Source: Winogradskyella sp.
Lineage (GTDB): Bacteria > Bacteroidota > Bacteroidia > Flavobacteriales > Flavobacteriaceae
Length of the DNA stretch: 43,178 nucleotides
Direction of reading: 5' to 3'
NCBI RefSeq assembly: GCF_016744625.1
Contig: NZ_JADGDZ010000022.1
Span: forward strand, 1-43,178
Part shown: positions 23,732 through 34,117 of the stretch, piece after piece
Layout of the letters: each line of letters begins with the position of its first letter
How positions within the stretch are numbered: the stretch's first letter is position 1
Notes under the pieces: model-generated
What the model was told of the DNA's origin: nothing
Database searches by the model: none
The model's input: the letters and a program-made list of their open reading frames with translations, nothing else
Position numbers and translations under genes: made by a program

Positions 23732-26700
23732 TTAATTTCCAAAATTATAACGCAAGGTAATTCCAGATCTTAATGAGGTTTGTGGGAATGATGTAGAAAT
23801 AGCAAAATCTGAAAAGGTATAATCGAAATAGAAAATAGCCGTTAAGTTCTTACTAAATGAATAATCTGCTGTGTATTTAAATCCCCAAATTGTTTGACCT
23901 GCCGTAATTTGATTATTCTCTAGGTCTAAATACCTAATAATGGTTTTGTTATCTCTTACAGAAATATCTGCACGCATATTTAAATCAGCTACAACGGCTT
24001 GTTTTGGTCCTGCTAGAGCTGTACGAATTCTCAAATCTTTCCAACGATAACCTAAACCAAGTGTGTATTCTTTTCCTTGTATTTCGGTCATTAAATTATT
24101 ATCAAAACTTAGAGACAATAACCTGTCTGTTTTAATTTCTGCTAAGACCTTAATTGAATTTTTCATTTCAAAATCTAAACGCACTAAAGGACTAAACTGT
24201 TCTTCTAAGTTTATGTTACTGTATAACGTCTCATTTTTAAAATTACCTGCTTGATCTACTGCCTCTTGATTTTGAGGTGCGTCAGCTGCAAAACTAAAAT
24301 CTGGCGCATCATAATCTAAGTTAGTTCTAAATTGATTAATAGTATAGCGTGATCTGTAACCATGCTGAATAGAAAAACGTCTGAAAGTTTTCTTAAACCA
24401 TGGAATCTTCATTAAACCTGTGTATTTCAAAGTCCAGTTTGGTATTGGCACATCTCTAAATGCACTTGTGCTTACTTTATCTGGATTAGAACCTTGATAA
24501 GCTGATAAAAATGAAGGTAATAACACACGTTGACTATTTTTACCGAAACCTAAAGGATAACCTTCTGCATCTAAATTTGCAATATCATTGATGTCTATTC
24601 CTGCGCGTGTTGCAAGCCTGTTTGCTATAATTAGTCTATTAGCTCTAAAATCATCAAAAGTAGCAGATTGATTTTCATCACTTTTACTAAAAGCCGTTTT
24701 AATAAGTATTGTTGAAATATTAAAGTTACCAAATGAGTTGGTAATTAAATCTTCGTATTCATCACTTAAGCCATCATTATTATTATCTAGAGCTCTAAAA
24801 TTTTGAGTTATATTATTGGCATATGTTCTATTTCCAATAAGGTCAATTTTTAAATCTCGCATTGGCTCAACATTAATCGAATAGTCTAATGTTTTATTTT
24901 GAACTTCAGAATATTGCTGATTAAGATTTGGAAATATTGTTAACCAGCCATTTTCTGCAGTTAAATCTCTAATATTTCTTTGACTTCCAAATGTATAGCC
25001 AACTGTTGGTCTTAACGTACCAACAAAACCAGGTGTTGGCAAATAGCCTGGTAAAAATGTACCATTGTTTTCAGTATAACCAAACTGAATACGTTTTACC
25101 ATAGTAACAACATCAATTAAGGTATTGTAAGCCTTTTTACCTGTACTTAATTTATTAGGGTCTTTCGCTTGGTCGTCCTTATTTGCAATTGAAGTATCTG
25201 GTGTCCCAGTTCGTCGCTTTGCTCCTGTGTTTCTAGCTCGTCCTCTACCTCTTGGATTACCCTTTCTCACTAAACCTAAGGTTTTGTATAAGGTTTCCAT
25301 GTTAAGAGTTGAATTAATATTATGTGTGTTAGAGTTTTGAATGGAATTCCCTAAATTATAAGTATTTCCATCTAGCTCTAACCCTTGATTTAAATCTGAA
25401 CCTTTTTGCCATTGAAATGCACCATTATAGGCATATGTTGCTCTTAAAAAACTTAAAGCTGGTATTTTATAAATTGGTAATTCGTAATTAACTTGAAGCT
25501 GTTGTGTTTGGAAATTTGGATCACCAAAATCAAAGAAACCATCCCAAACATCTAATTCTGGATCTTGTCTTCCGTTAATTCGATCATCTATAAAGTAATT
25601 ACGTACAATATTAGTATTCGCAGCTGTAAAGTTTAAACTTAAAGCATCTGTTAAGTTATAATTGATTGCATATTGAAAATCGAAGGTGTAATTTCTTCTA
25701 AATAATTCTTCAATACCAATATTACTACCAGCTAATTCGACTTCTCTAAATTTCTGTTTACTAAACTGTCTATTGATATCTGTATTTACCGAGATACTTG
25801 AAGGCAATAAGTTAAGATTAAAATCTTTTAAAATCTTCCAGTAGCTACCAGTAAATAATGAATCGTTCTTTTTAAATGGTTCTATCTTTAATGGCTCAAA
25901 TGAATAATTATAGTTAGCACCTGCTCTAATATTTTGATCGAGTGCATTTTCGATTTCAAAATCACGATGTTCAACCTTGTTATAAGAATAATTGAATGTT
26001 AAGTTTTCAACATCATAAAAACGTTTTTTAGAATCTCCTGTTTTTTGTTTTCTAACTCCAATAAAATTGATACTTTTTCGCTTCGTATAATCTTCAGATT
26101 GTGTTCTTATTCGATCTTCTTCTTCACTAGACTCAGCCGCATCTATTCGAGAATCTAAAGTTAAGTCATTGTAGAATTGATCAAATTTTGGTGTTACCAA
26201 TTCTTCACTTTGTGCATAATTAAATGGAATTTGCACTCCCCATTTCTTTGGTAGTAATTGTCCCAATTGTATATTAGTAACAACATCATATTGTTGCACA
26301 TCCTCTAAGCTTCGCTCATTAGGACCTTGCTCAATGCCTCCAAAACCTATAGTACTTCGTCTACCTGTAGCACTAATATCTGCAAAATCTGCAATGTTAG
26401 AATCCATACTTACAACTGCTGCCCAACCTCCTTCATTTTCTAAGTCCGACATTCTTAATTCATTAAACCAAACTTCACCACAAGCATTCATCGTTGTACT
26501 ACCAGAGTTTTTTACACCGACCATCAATACTCTGATATTACCAAAATTTGGGTTTCCTTTTACAGCAACACGCTGCTGCTTAACACTACCTAATACATCA
26601 TCAAAAGGCACATCACCATCAACCAATGCAGTTTCGTTTAATTGCCCATCTACAACATTATAAAACGTAGGATCTTCATTACTCAACGTACCAGCAGAAA

Positions 26701-29700
26701 TACCTAGTGCTTTAATCTTCTGTAAAAATTCGAGTGGAATATTTATTTCATTCTGATCTGGCCAAATTTGTTCTTCAATAGTACCATCCGCAAAATCTGT
26801 TGGCAATAATGGTATTTCTATCTGGTAAAAGTTTTGCGTAAAATCATTACCCATTCTAATGAAGGCTACTAATTCTCCTGGATCTAAAGTCGATCCTTCT
26901 TGAGCTTCGGCATGCAAAAACATTCTCAATTTCTTATACTGACGCATATCAATATTAATATTCTTAAACACACCACGAGAATCCGTTGGCTCTAAATCGC
27001 AAGCCTGTAGCACTAAGGACTGCTCATTTTGTCTAATAACATTATTATTATTGTTTAACTCTTCTCGTCTTACTCCTGGCGGAATAACATAATCACCATC
27101 ATTTTCTTGAACACCGACAATAGCAACATTAAACTCAGCATCTACACTGTTATTTGTCGCATCATTATCTAAGTCTAAAGTATAACGTCTCCAGTCACTA
27201 CGTACTAAATCTAAAGACGCAAATCTAAGTACTGTGTTTTCAGTAAACTCTCTTAAATATAAACGTGCAAAACGTATGGATCTAATATCTGTAATTCCAC
27301 CAATAGCTGTTCTATTAGGGCCATCTGCTATTGGGATTCTATATTGGTACCAAGTCACTTCTCTTTGATTACCGTTTGGCAAGGTTACGTTTCTTACCTT
27401 AACATCATTAATCTGAGGATTATCTATATTAAGATTGGTAGGATTCATATCAACCTCATACTCATAATAACTATCAATAGTATTCATAGTATTATCTCGG
27501 TTGATATCTTCAACATCTGGCTGTGTAGTAGATCCTCTATTAGTATCTGTAAATACATCTGGTGTATTTCCTTGTTGACCGTTATACCCTTTATAACGCT
27601 CAAAAATATCTCCATCTGTATTTAAGTAATACGTATAGTTATCTCTCGCAGGATCATCTTCACCAAAATTGTTAGCGCCGAAAACCTGAGTTAACATTTG
27701 ACTTTCTTCTGCATCATCGTAACCATCATAACCGACATCTTGATTCGCTCTTTCGGCTCCAGTAGTTGCAAACGTATAAATTAAAGATTGATTTTGAGGC
27801 ACAACATAAGGACTAGCTAATGTTGGTAGTTGCTGCTGAATTGTAGTAATATCACCATCCTCTGGTAATCCATTTTCATATTGCTTTTTACCATCCTTTA
27901 ATACATCCTCAGAAATGTTACCTAAGTTTATAGTTAGTTTTCCTCCTGTACTGGATGGATTATCTAAAAATGGATCTTGAATCCAAAATTCTATATATTC
28001 TACATTCGCTTGTTCAAAATCTGTTGATGTAATTTGTCTAGTTATACCTGCCCAACTTTGATTCGGGTTAAGTGTATCATCAGTTTCATTAGGATCAAAA
28101 TTATAAGGTCCACGTTCTGTTGGGTAATAAGATAAATCTAGCGTATTAATTACTGAAGTTTGTCCTTGTACGATATCTACCTGTGGGAAAATTTCTTCTA
28201 TAAATACACGTCTCGTATATAAATCTGAAACGTCATCATCTGTAATACCATCTGGGCGTTGATTACTATAGAAAATTGGATCAATCGTATACCAATTTAA
28301 AAATGCTCTACCATAACCATTGTCAATACCATTAGCGTCGGTTCCAGGAGTTGTATTAGGCAACTCTTTTGGACGACTTGATAACGACCACGATAACGGA
28401 CTCAATAAATCTATTGATCCTTGTGTACCTTCAAAATCATCAATATAAGCTGTGGCTTCACCATTGAAATCTGTACCCTTTGGAGCTCCTGGCAATAAGT
28501 ATGCAAACTCTCCTCTAAGAGAAAGGTTAGAAGGTACATCTGTATCTACATTTGGAAGCTTATTTGCTAAACGTGTTAAAAATGGTACTTCTGTAGAATA
28601 GTTTCCATTAAAACCAAAAATGGTATTATTAATAGGCTCAGAATTAAAATTAGCCTTTTGTGTGATTGGTCGTTCGTTTAGGTTTAATAAAGTTGCACCC
28701 AAAACGAAATTTTCATTGAATTGATGTTCAATATTAATACCTGTAAAACGCCTTGTTTGTTGTCCGAAAACGGCGTTATTTTCTACCGAAACGTTAATTG
28801 GAGTGTTTGATGCCTTTAAAGCTTCGTCTAATATTTCCACACGTCCTAATTGGTAATTTACGGTATAATCAACACCCTCAACTAGTAGGCGTCCACCAGC
28901 AGTAACTCTCACAGATCCTCTTGGAACATTGAATGCTCCGATTGGAATACCACCATCTCCTCCACTGCTTTTAAAACGTCCTTTGATTTGGAATTTATTC
29001 TTTTCGGCTTCATCTAAAGCTTGCGTCTTAGTAGATTTATAAAGCAAATCGTAAACATACTTTTTCTGATTTTCATTAAATCCAGCTTGAGTATCTGGAA
29101 TATCCTCATAATCAACATCGTTATTACTAGGATTGCCATCATCATCTAAAACATCAAATAAATAACGACCAAAAGGCTCTGCTTTAGTGAAAATAATTTT
29201 TCCATTTTGACTTAATACAGTTTGCCCTTCAACATAATCAAAGAAACCATCACCTCGTTCTTGTGGATCGTTGTTAAAATTTAATCGATCTAAATGAAAA
29301 AGTCTAATTAAAGGTGTTTCACTAATTACAGTATCATCACCTGGGAATGGAGTATTATTATCAAAGGGAGGAAATGCTGTGCCTTCAACCGGTCTAATAT
29401 AATTTAATGCAGATGCTTCAGTATAGAAAATATTAAGCCTAAAATCCTCTTGACTTAATTGAAAAGCACCTGTATCATAGATGTTTTTCATCATTAAATC
29501 CCAAATTGGTTGATCTACAGAAGTCACTGCACTTTTCAACATTTTTAAGACTAAACTTTGATTGTTTACAACCTGATTTCCGTTAATACCATCGCTAACC
29601 TGTGTGGCATCTACACCATCATTTGCAAATTCACCAACTTGAAAAACTTCTCCACCAAGCGTATATTGAAACGCAACTGCTAAAACTTCATCATTAAGCA

Positions 29701-31069
29701 ACCTTTGATTTAATGATATATAGCCCAATTCTGAGTTTAAAACATACTCTTGTCCTTCTTGTAATTTTCTTGCGGCTTCCAATTTACCATAATCAAAACC
29801 TTCATTTACTGGGACATTGATTCCAGATTCAACATTAGTGATATTTCTAACAGCATCAGTTAACAATGAACCAGCTCCACCAATATTAGTTGGATCAAAA
29901 TCATTGTTTTCATTGTTTGGCAATGCACCTGGTGCAGCATTTATAAAACCACCTGGCAATGGAGTTAATCCTATATTATCTGCTTCAGATTCACCTAAAT
30001 CTTGAAATGCAACAATATTTCTAACATTCTCAGTTTGATTATTTCTATTGGTAACCCATACTTCTACTCTAGTAATTTGAAGTCCTTGATTATCAATGAA
30101 AGGATATTGCAATAATGCTTTATCGTAATTATCTCTAAAGTATTGTGCTAAATAAAAGTGTCTATTCTCATCATAATCTCTGGCAAAGAATTCAAACTCT
30201 TCAACAGTTCCACCTCCTTGTGCAGTAACTGACTTAGACTGAGATTGTTGTTCTGAAAATACAGCTGTTACTTTAGTCTTACCAAATTGTAATTCCGTTT
30301 TAACACCAAAAAGACTTTGAGCACCTGTAATTAGAGAACTGTTTAAAGGCATATTAACGTTACCAACTTCAATCTTACGAACAATATCATCTTCAGTTGG
30401 TGTATATTCTAATTTTACGAGTTGTTGAAAATCGAAAGTAGCTTCGGTATCATAATTTGCCGTTACCTGAAGTCGAGTACCAACTTTACCAAGTAAACTT
30501 AAGCTAATTCTTTGGTCGAAATCAAAGGTGAAATTTGTTCTATTTCTTGGAGAAAACGATGGATTATCTTGTTTAGAAAATAATACACCCAAATCGACTT
30601 CAACCGAACCTTGCGGAATTACATTGATGGTATTACCTCCAAAAATAGTTTCAAATAATCCTGAATTGACATAAAACTCTGGCAACAAATTCTTTTGATC
30701 TTCTTCCGTACCTTCTTTTTGTCCTGCTGCGGCATCAGCCATTCGCTTGTAGTACTCCTTCAGTTTTTCTTGTAACACCAATTTTTGAAATTCTTCTGGA
30801 GTTAGAATTAATGGATAGTTAGTATTAAAGCTTCCTATTTTTTCGGTATAGATATAACGATCTAAAATAGGATCGTACGTATATTTTGAAACAATGCTAC
30901 TTGGATTTGGCATATTAAGCTTTCCAAATGCAAAAGTTGTTTTTGTTGAATCTTGTTCTTGTTCTGTTTCTTGAGCAAAAACAGATGTACCTACTAGCAT
31001 CATAAGCGCTAATACGCAATAAAAAGGGAACGAGTTGGGTTGTGTATAGTTAGTTTTGTTCAATTGCAT
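23732..31069 (-). CDS. sprA: SprA, outer-membrane translocon of the type IX secretion system
   Basis: The protein has 2445 residues, in the range of SprA. A signal peptide (ending TSVFAQ, ~33) is followed by the typical SprA N-terminus (SKYTYDPILDRYIY, NLLPEFYVNSGLFETIFGG, NPSFSPRNRTNFTFDFDQRISL), long repeated beta-rich regions and a final outer-membrane strand (TSLRSGITLRYNFGN). SprA forms the large barrel through which type IX cargo leaves, and is needed for gliding. A basic Arg/Gly-rich stretch near residues 1934-1976 stands out. The ATG overlaps the ruvA stop by one base (TAATG). No promoter of its own is visible, so it probably depends on the ruvA promoter. Confidence 0.96.
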   Translation of the reverse strand: MQLNKTNYTQPNSFPFYCVLALMMLVGTSVFAQETEQEQDSTKTTFAFGKLNMPNPSSIVSKYTYDPILDRYIYTEKIGSFNTNYPLILTPEEFQKLVLQEKLKEYYKRMADAAAGQKEGTEEDQKNLLPEFYVNSGLFETIFGGNTINVIPQGSVEVDLGVLFSKQDNPSFSPRNRTNFTFDFDQRISLSLLGKVGTRLQVTANYDTEATFDFQQLVKLEYTPTEDDIVRKIEVGNVNMPLNSSLITGAQSLFGVKTELQFGKTKVTAVFSEQQSQSKSVTAQGGGTVEEFEFFARDYDENRHFYLAQYFRDNYDKALLQYPFIDNQGLQITRVEVWVTNRNNQTENVRNIVAFQDLGESEADNIGLTPLPGGFINAAPGALPNNENNDFDPTNIGGAGSLLTDAVRNITNVESGINVPVNEGFDYGKLEAARKLQEGQEYVLNSELGYISLNQRLLNDEVLAVAFQYTLGGEVFQVGEFANDGVDATQVSDGINGNQVVNNQSLVLKMLKSAVTSVDQPIWDLMMKNIYDTGAFQLSQEDFRLNIFYTEASALNYIRPVEGTAFPPFDNNTPFPGDDTVISETPLIRLFHLDRLNFNNDPQERGDGFFDYVEGQTVLSQNGKIIFTKAEPFGRYLFDVLDDDGNPSNNDVDYEDIPDTQAGFNENQKKYVYDLLYKSTKTQALDEAEKNKFQIKGRFKSSGGDGGIPIGAFNVPRGSVRVTAGGRLLVEGVDYTVNYQLGRVEILDEALKASNTPINVSVENNAVFGQQTRRFTGINIEHQFNENFVLGATLLNLNERPITQKANFNSEPINNTIFGFNGNYSTEVPFLTRLANKLPNVDTDVPSNLSLRGEFAYLLPGAPKGTDFNGEATAYIDDFEGTQGSIDLLSPLSWSLSSRPKELPNTTPGTDANGIDNGYGRAFLNWYTIDPIFYSNQRPDGITDDDVSDLYTRRVFIEEIFPQVDIVQGQTSVINTLDLSYYPTERGPYNFDPNETDDTLNPNQSWAGITRQITSTDFEQANVEYIEFWIQDPFLDNPSSTGGKLTINLGNISEDVLKDGKKQYENGLPEDGDITTIQQQLPTLASPYVVPQNQSLIYTFATTGAERANQDVGYDGYDDAEESQMLTQVFGANNFGEDDPARDNYTYYLNTDGDIFERYKGYNGQQGNTPDVFTDTNRGSTTQPDVEDINRDNTMNTIDSYYEYEVDMNPTNLNIDNPQINDVKVRNVTLPNGNQREVTWYQYRIPIADGPNRTAIGGITDIRSIRFARLYLREFTENTVLRFASLDLVRSDWRRYTLDLDNDATNNSVDAEFNVAIVGVQENDGDYVIPPGVRREELNNNNNVIRQNEQSLVLQACDLEPTDSRGVFKNINIDMRQYKKLRMFLHAEAQEGSTLDPGELVAFIRMGNDFTQNFYQIEIPLLPTDFADGTIEEQIWPDQNEINIPLEFLQKIKALGISAGTLSNEDPTFYNVVDGQLNETALVDGDVPFDDVLGSVKQQRVAVKGNPNFGNIRVLMVGVKNSGSTTMNACGEVWFNELRMSDLENEGGWAAVVSMDSNIADFADISATGRRSTIGFGGIEQGPNERSLEDVQQYDVVTNIQLGQLLPKKWGVQIPFNYAQSEELVTPKFDQFYNDLTLDSRIDAAESSEEEDRIRTQSEDYTKRKSINFIGVRKQKTGDSKKRFYDVENLTFNYSYNKVEHRDFEIENALDQNIRAGANYNYSFEPLKIEPFKKNDSLFTGSYWKILKDFNLNLLPSSISVNTDINRQFSKQKFREVELAGSNIGIEELFRRNYTFDFQYAINYNLTDALSLNFTAANTNIVRNYFIDDRINGRQDPELDVWDGFFDFGDPNFQTQQLQVNYELPIYKIPALSFLRATYAYNGAFQWQKGSDLNQGLELDGNTYNLGNSIQNSNTHNINSTLNMETLYKTLGLVRKGNPRGRGRARNTGAKRRTGTPDTSIANKDDQAKDPNKLSTGKKAYNTLIDVVTMVKRIQFGYTENNGTFLPGYLPTPGFVGTLRPTVGYTFGSQRNIRDLTAENGWLTIFPNLNQQYSEVQNKTLDYSINVEPMRDLKIDLIGNRTYANNITQNFRALDNNNDGLSDEYEDLITNSFGNFNISTILIKTAFSKSDENQSATFDDFRANRLIIANRLATRAGIDINDIANLDAEGYPLGFGKNSQRVLLPSFLSAYQGSNPDKVSTSAFRDVPIPNWTLKYTGLMKIPWFKKTFRRFSIQHGYRSRYTINQFRTNLDYDAPDFSFAADAPQNQEAVDQAGNFKNETLYSNINLEEQFSPLVRLDFEMKNSIKVLAEIKTDRLLSLSFDNNLMTEIQGKEYTLGLGYRWKDLRIRTALAGPKQAVVADLNMRADISVRDNKTIIRYLDLENNQITAGQTIWGFKYTADYSFSKNLTAIFYFDYTFSDFAISTSFPQTSLRSGITLRYNFGN

Positions 31070-31650
31070 TATAAGTTTTTTAGAGCTTCTTTAATAATGT
31101 GCTCTACAATGGCATCTGGTTGGGTTTGTAAAATTCTATCAACCACTTTTTCTGATTGTTTTTTGTTAAATCCTAAAACGTCTAAAGCTGATAACGCTTC
31201 ATCTTTGCTTGTATTGTTTGGTATTAAAGAAAGTTCGTCAATACCATAAACTTTTAACACTTTATCCTTTAAATCAATAATAACACGCTGTGCTGTTTTT
31301 AAACCAATACCCTTTACACTCTGAATTAAAGCGACATCTCCACTAGCAATTCCTTCTTTTACTTGTTCTGGAGTTAAAGAAGATAACATTGCACGTGCTG
31401 TATTAGCCCCAATACCACTGACGGAAATTAATAATTTAAATATTTCGCGTTCTGTTTTAGATGAAAATCCATAAAGACTATGCGAATCTTCTCTTACTTG
31501 GAGATACGTATAAAGCCTTAGATTCTCTCTATCTGGAATTTGAGAAAACGTATGTAGAGATATATTAATAAAGTAGCCTACTCCATTGCAATCAATCACA
31601 ACATCTGTAGGATTTTTTTCAACAAGCTTGCCTTCTATGTGTGTAATCAT
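31069..31650 (-). CDS. ruvA: Holliday junction branch migration protein RuvA
   Basis: The protein has 193 residues, the normal length. Two helix-hairpin-helix motifs are visible: VSGIGANTARAML and VKGIGLKTAQRVI. The N-terminal OB fold begins MITHIEGKLVEK, and there is a C-terminal domain III for contact with RuvB. RuvA binds four-way junctions and loads the RuvB motor. ruvB lies ~7 kb away (38945-39967), not adjacent. The stop overlaps the sprA start by one base. A promoter box lies 22 bases upstream of the start. Confidence 0.96.
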   Translation of the reverse strand: MITHIEGKLVEKNPTDVVIDCNGVGYFINISLHTFSQIPDRENLRLYTYLQVREDSHSLYGFSSKTEREIFKLLISVSGIGANTARAMLSSLTPEQVKEGIASGDVALIQSVKGIGLKTAQRVIIDLKDKVLKVYGIDELSLIPNNTSKDEALSALDVLGFNKKQSEKVVDRILQTQPDAIVEHIIKEALKNL

Positions 31651-31672
31651 TTATTACCAAAGGTTAAAAAAC

Positions 31673-31680
31673 CAAATGTA
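31673..31680 (-). promoter_or_regulatory. Putative -7 box (TACATTTG) of ruvA-sprA
   Basis: On the minus strand TACATTTG fits TAnnTTTG, 22 bases before the ruvA ATG, in the 77-base gap behind maeB. No clear -33 element is visible. Confidence 0.45.
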
Positions 31681-31727
31681 ATAAAATTATTTACATTACA
31701 GAATGAAGTAAGCCACTAAGAAACCAA

Positions 31728-34010
31728 CTATTTCTGCTGTTTCTTTTCGCGTTCTTGAGCATCGATAACTGAAATTGCCGTCATATTTACAATTTCATCT
31801 ACACTAGCACCTAATTGTAGAATGTGAACTGGTTTTGCCATACCCATCATAATTGGACCAATAGATTCTGCCTTATTAAGCTCTTTTAGCAACTTATATG
31901 TAATATTTGCTGAATCTAAACTTGGAAAAATTAACGTATTTACTTTTCTGCCTGCTAATTTTGAAAATGGAAAAATATCTTGTAGCATTTTTGAATTTAA
32001 AGCAAAATCTGTTTGTAACTCACCATCAACAATCATTTCTGGATACGCTTTATGCAAGTAAGCAACAGCGTCTCTTACTTTTTCTGCTTGTGGGTTTTCA
32101 GAAGACCCAAAGTTAGAATAAGATATCATTGCAGTTACTGGCTCAATTCCAAACATTTTAGTAACTCGGCAAGTCATACGTGCTATTCTTGCTAAATCCT
32201 TAGCAGTAGGATCAATGTTTATAGAAGTATCACTTAAAAACATTGGACCACGTTGGGTCATCATCACATTAGTTGTTGCTACTCTAGAAATACCTGGAGC
32301 CATACCAATTAGCGCCAACATTGGCTTAACAACCGACGGATAACTACGAGAATAGCCCGTAATCAATGTATCTGCATCTCCTTCATTTACCATCATTGCG
32401 GCATAATAATTACGCTCACGCATTTTCTTTTCTGCAGAATAAATAGTAACACCTTGTCGTTTGCGTTTTTTCCAATAAGCTTTGGCATAACGATTTTTAC
32501 GTTCTAATTCTTCATCAGATTTAGGGTCAATAATTGGTACGTCTGCATCGAATTCTATTTCTTTCATTAAATCGATAATGGTATCTCTTCTTCCTAATAA
32601 AATAGGATGAGCTACACCTTCTTCATATGCAATTTGTGCAGCTTTAAGAACATCGAGCTGATCGGCTTCTGCAAAAACAACACGTTTTGGATTAGTTCTC
32701 GCTCTACCTAAAAGCATACGAACTAATTTATTATCAGAACCCAATCGTTCTAATAGTGCATTTTTGTAGCGATCCCAGTCTTCTATAGGTTCTTTAGCAA
32801 CACCACTCTCCATTGCTGCTTTAGCTACAGCAGGTGGTACTTCGGCAATTAATCTTGGATCGAATGGTTTTGGAATAATATAGTCTTTACTAAAAGTAAG
32901 TCGAGTTTCTGCATAAGCAATGTTTACTTGTTCTGGTACAGGTTCCTTAGCTAAACGAGACAAAGCCTTAACTGCTGCCATTTTCATAGCTTCATTAATC
33001 TTTGTCGCTCTTACATCTAATGCTCCTCTAAAAATAAAAGGAAAACCTAAAACATTGTTGACTTGGTTAGGATGATCACTACGACCAGTAGCCATAATAA
33101 TATCATCTCTAGTATCTATAGCAAGTTGATATTTTATTTCAGGATTTGGGTTAGCCATTGCAAAAACAATAGGGTTCTTTGCCATTGACTTTAACATCTC
33201 TGGGGAAACGATATCTGCCATAGACAAACCTATAAACACATCAGCATTTACCATGGCTTCATCTAGAGTATCAATCTTTCTATGAGTAGCAAACTCGGCT
33301 TTTTGCGATGTTAAATTATCTCTATCATCTCTAATAACACCTTTGCTATCTAGCATTATTATATTTTCGCGCTTTGCTCCAAAAGCCTGGTATAAACGCG
33401 TACAAGAAATTGCAGCTGCACCTGCACCACTTACAACTATACTAACTTCACCTATGCTCTTTTCAGCCAATTCTAATGCGTTTAATAATGCTGCAGCAGA
33501 TATGATTGCTGTACCATGCTGATCATCATGCATTACAGGAATATCTAATTCTTCCTTTAAACGACGTTCTATTTCAAAAGCCTCAGGAGCTTTAATATCT
33601 TCAAGATTTATACCACCAAATGTTGGTGCAATATTTTTTACGGTTTCAATAAATGCATCTACATCTTCAGTATCAACTTCAATATCAAACACATCAATAT
33701 CTGCAAAGATTTTAAAGAGCAACCCTTTTCCTTCCATTACAGGTTTAGAAGCTTCAGGACCAATATTTCCTAATCCTAAAACGGCTGTTCCGTTAGATAT
33801 TACGGCAACAAGATTACCTTTAGCTGTGTATTTATAAACGTTTTCGACATCTTTTTCAATCTCTAAGCAAGGTTCTGCTACACCTGGAGAATAGGCCAAG
33901 GACAAATCACGTTGAGAAGCATACTTTTTAGTAGGTACTACCTTTATCTTTCCTGGAGTAGGCTTGGCATGATATACTAAAGCCTCAATACGTTTACTCT
34001 GTTTACTCAT
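31728..34010 (-). CDS. maeB: NADP-dependent malic enzyme with phosphotransacetylase-like domain
   Basis: The protein has 760 residues and the MaeB layout: a malic enzyme domain (~1-430, with SLAYSPGVAEPC, MHDDQHGTAII and the nucleotide-binding SGAGAAAISC), then a phosphotransacetylase-like domain (~430-755, with ARTNPKRVVFAEAD and FLSDTSINIDPTAKDLA) that usually acts in regulation rather than catalysis. It decarboxylates malate to pyruvate with NADPH production. I use the ATG at 34010 (MSKQSKRIEALVYHAKPTPGK): a longer frame from 34043 would start upstream of a promoter box at 34031-34038. It is followed by ruvA after 77 bases. Confidence 0.95.
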   Translation of the reverse strand: MSKQSKRIEALVYHAKPTPGKIKVVPTKKYASQRDLSLAYSPGVAEPCLEIEKDVENVYKYTAKGNLVAVISNGTAVLGLGNIGPEASKPVMEGKGLLFKIFADIDVFDIEVDTEDVDAFIETVKNIAPTFGGINLEDIKAPEAFEIERRLKEELDIPVMHDDQHGTAIISAAALLNALELAEKSIGEVSIVVSGAGAAAISCTRLYQAFGAKRENIIMLDSKGVIRDDRDNLTSQKAEFATHRKIDTLDEAMVNADVFIGLSMADIVSPEMLKSMAKNPIVFAMANPNPEIKYQLAIDTRDDIIMATGRSDHPNQVNNVLGFPFIFRGALDVRATKINEAMKMAAVKALSRLAKEPVPEQVNIAYAETRLTFSKDYIIPKPFDPRLIAEVPPAVAKAAMESGVAKEPIEDWDRYKNALLERLGSDNKLVRMLLGRARTNPKRVVFAEADQLDVLKAAQIAYEEGVAHPILLGRRDTIIDLMKEIEFDADVPIIDPKSDEELERKNRYAKAYWKKRKRQGVTIYSAEKKMRERNYYAAMMVNEGDADTLITGYSRSYPSVVKPMLALIGMAPGISRVATTNVMMTQRGPMFLSDTSINIDPTAKDLARIARMTCRVTKMFGIEPVTAMISYSNFGSSENPQAEKVRDAVAYLHKAYPEMIVDGELQTDFALNSKMLQDIFPFSKLAGRKVNTLIFPSLDSANITYKLLKELNKAESIGPIMMGMAKPVHILQLGASVDEIVNMTAISVIDAQEREKKQQK

Positions 34011-34030
34011 AATCTGATTAAAATAAGCCA

Positions 34031-34038
34031 CAAAGATA
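34031..34038 (-). promoter_or_regulatory. Putative -7 box (TATCTTTG) of maeB
   Basis: On the minus strand TATCTTTG matches TAnnTTTG and sits 20 bases before the ATG at 34010. It lies inside the longer open frame from 34043, which argues for the shorter start. Confidence 0.55.
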
Positions 34039-34117
34039 AACAATGAAACTTGGTCTAAAAACTCAATAGTTTCAAAAATTCTACGTTAATTAGCAATACC
34101 GCTAACCACCATTCTTT

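Noticed and set aside
34011-34043. Upstream extension of maeB
   Set aside because: It starts upstream of a TATCTTTG box, and the family N-terminus begins at MSKQSKRIEAL.
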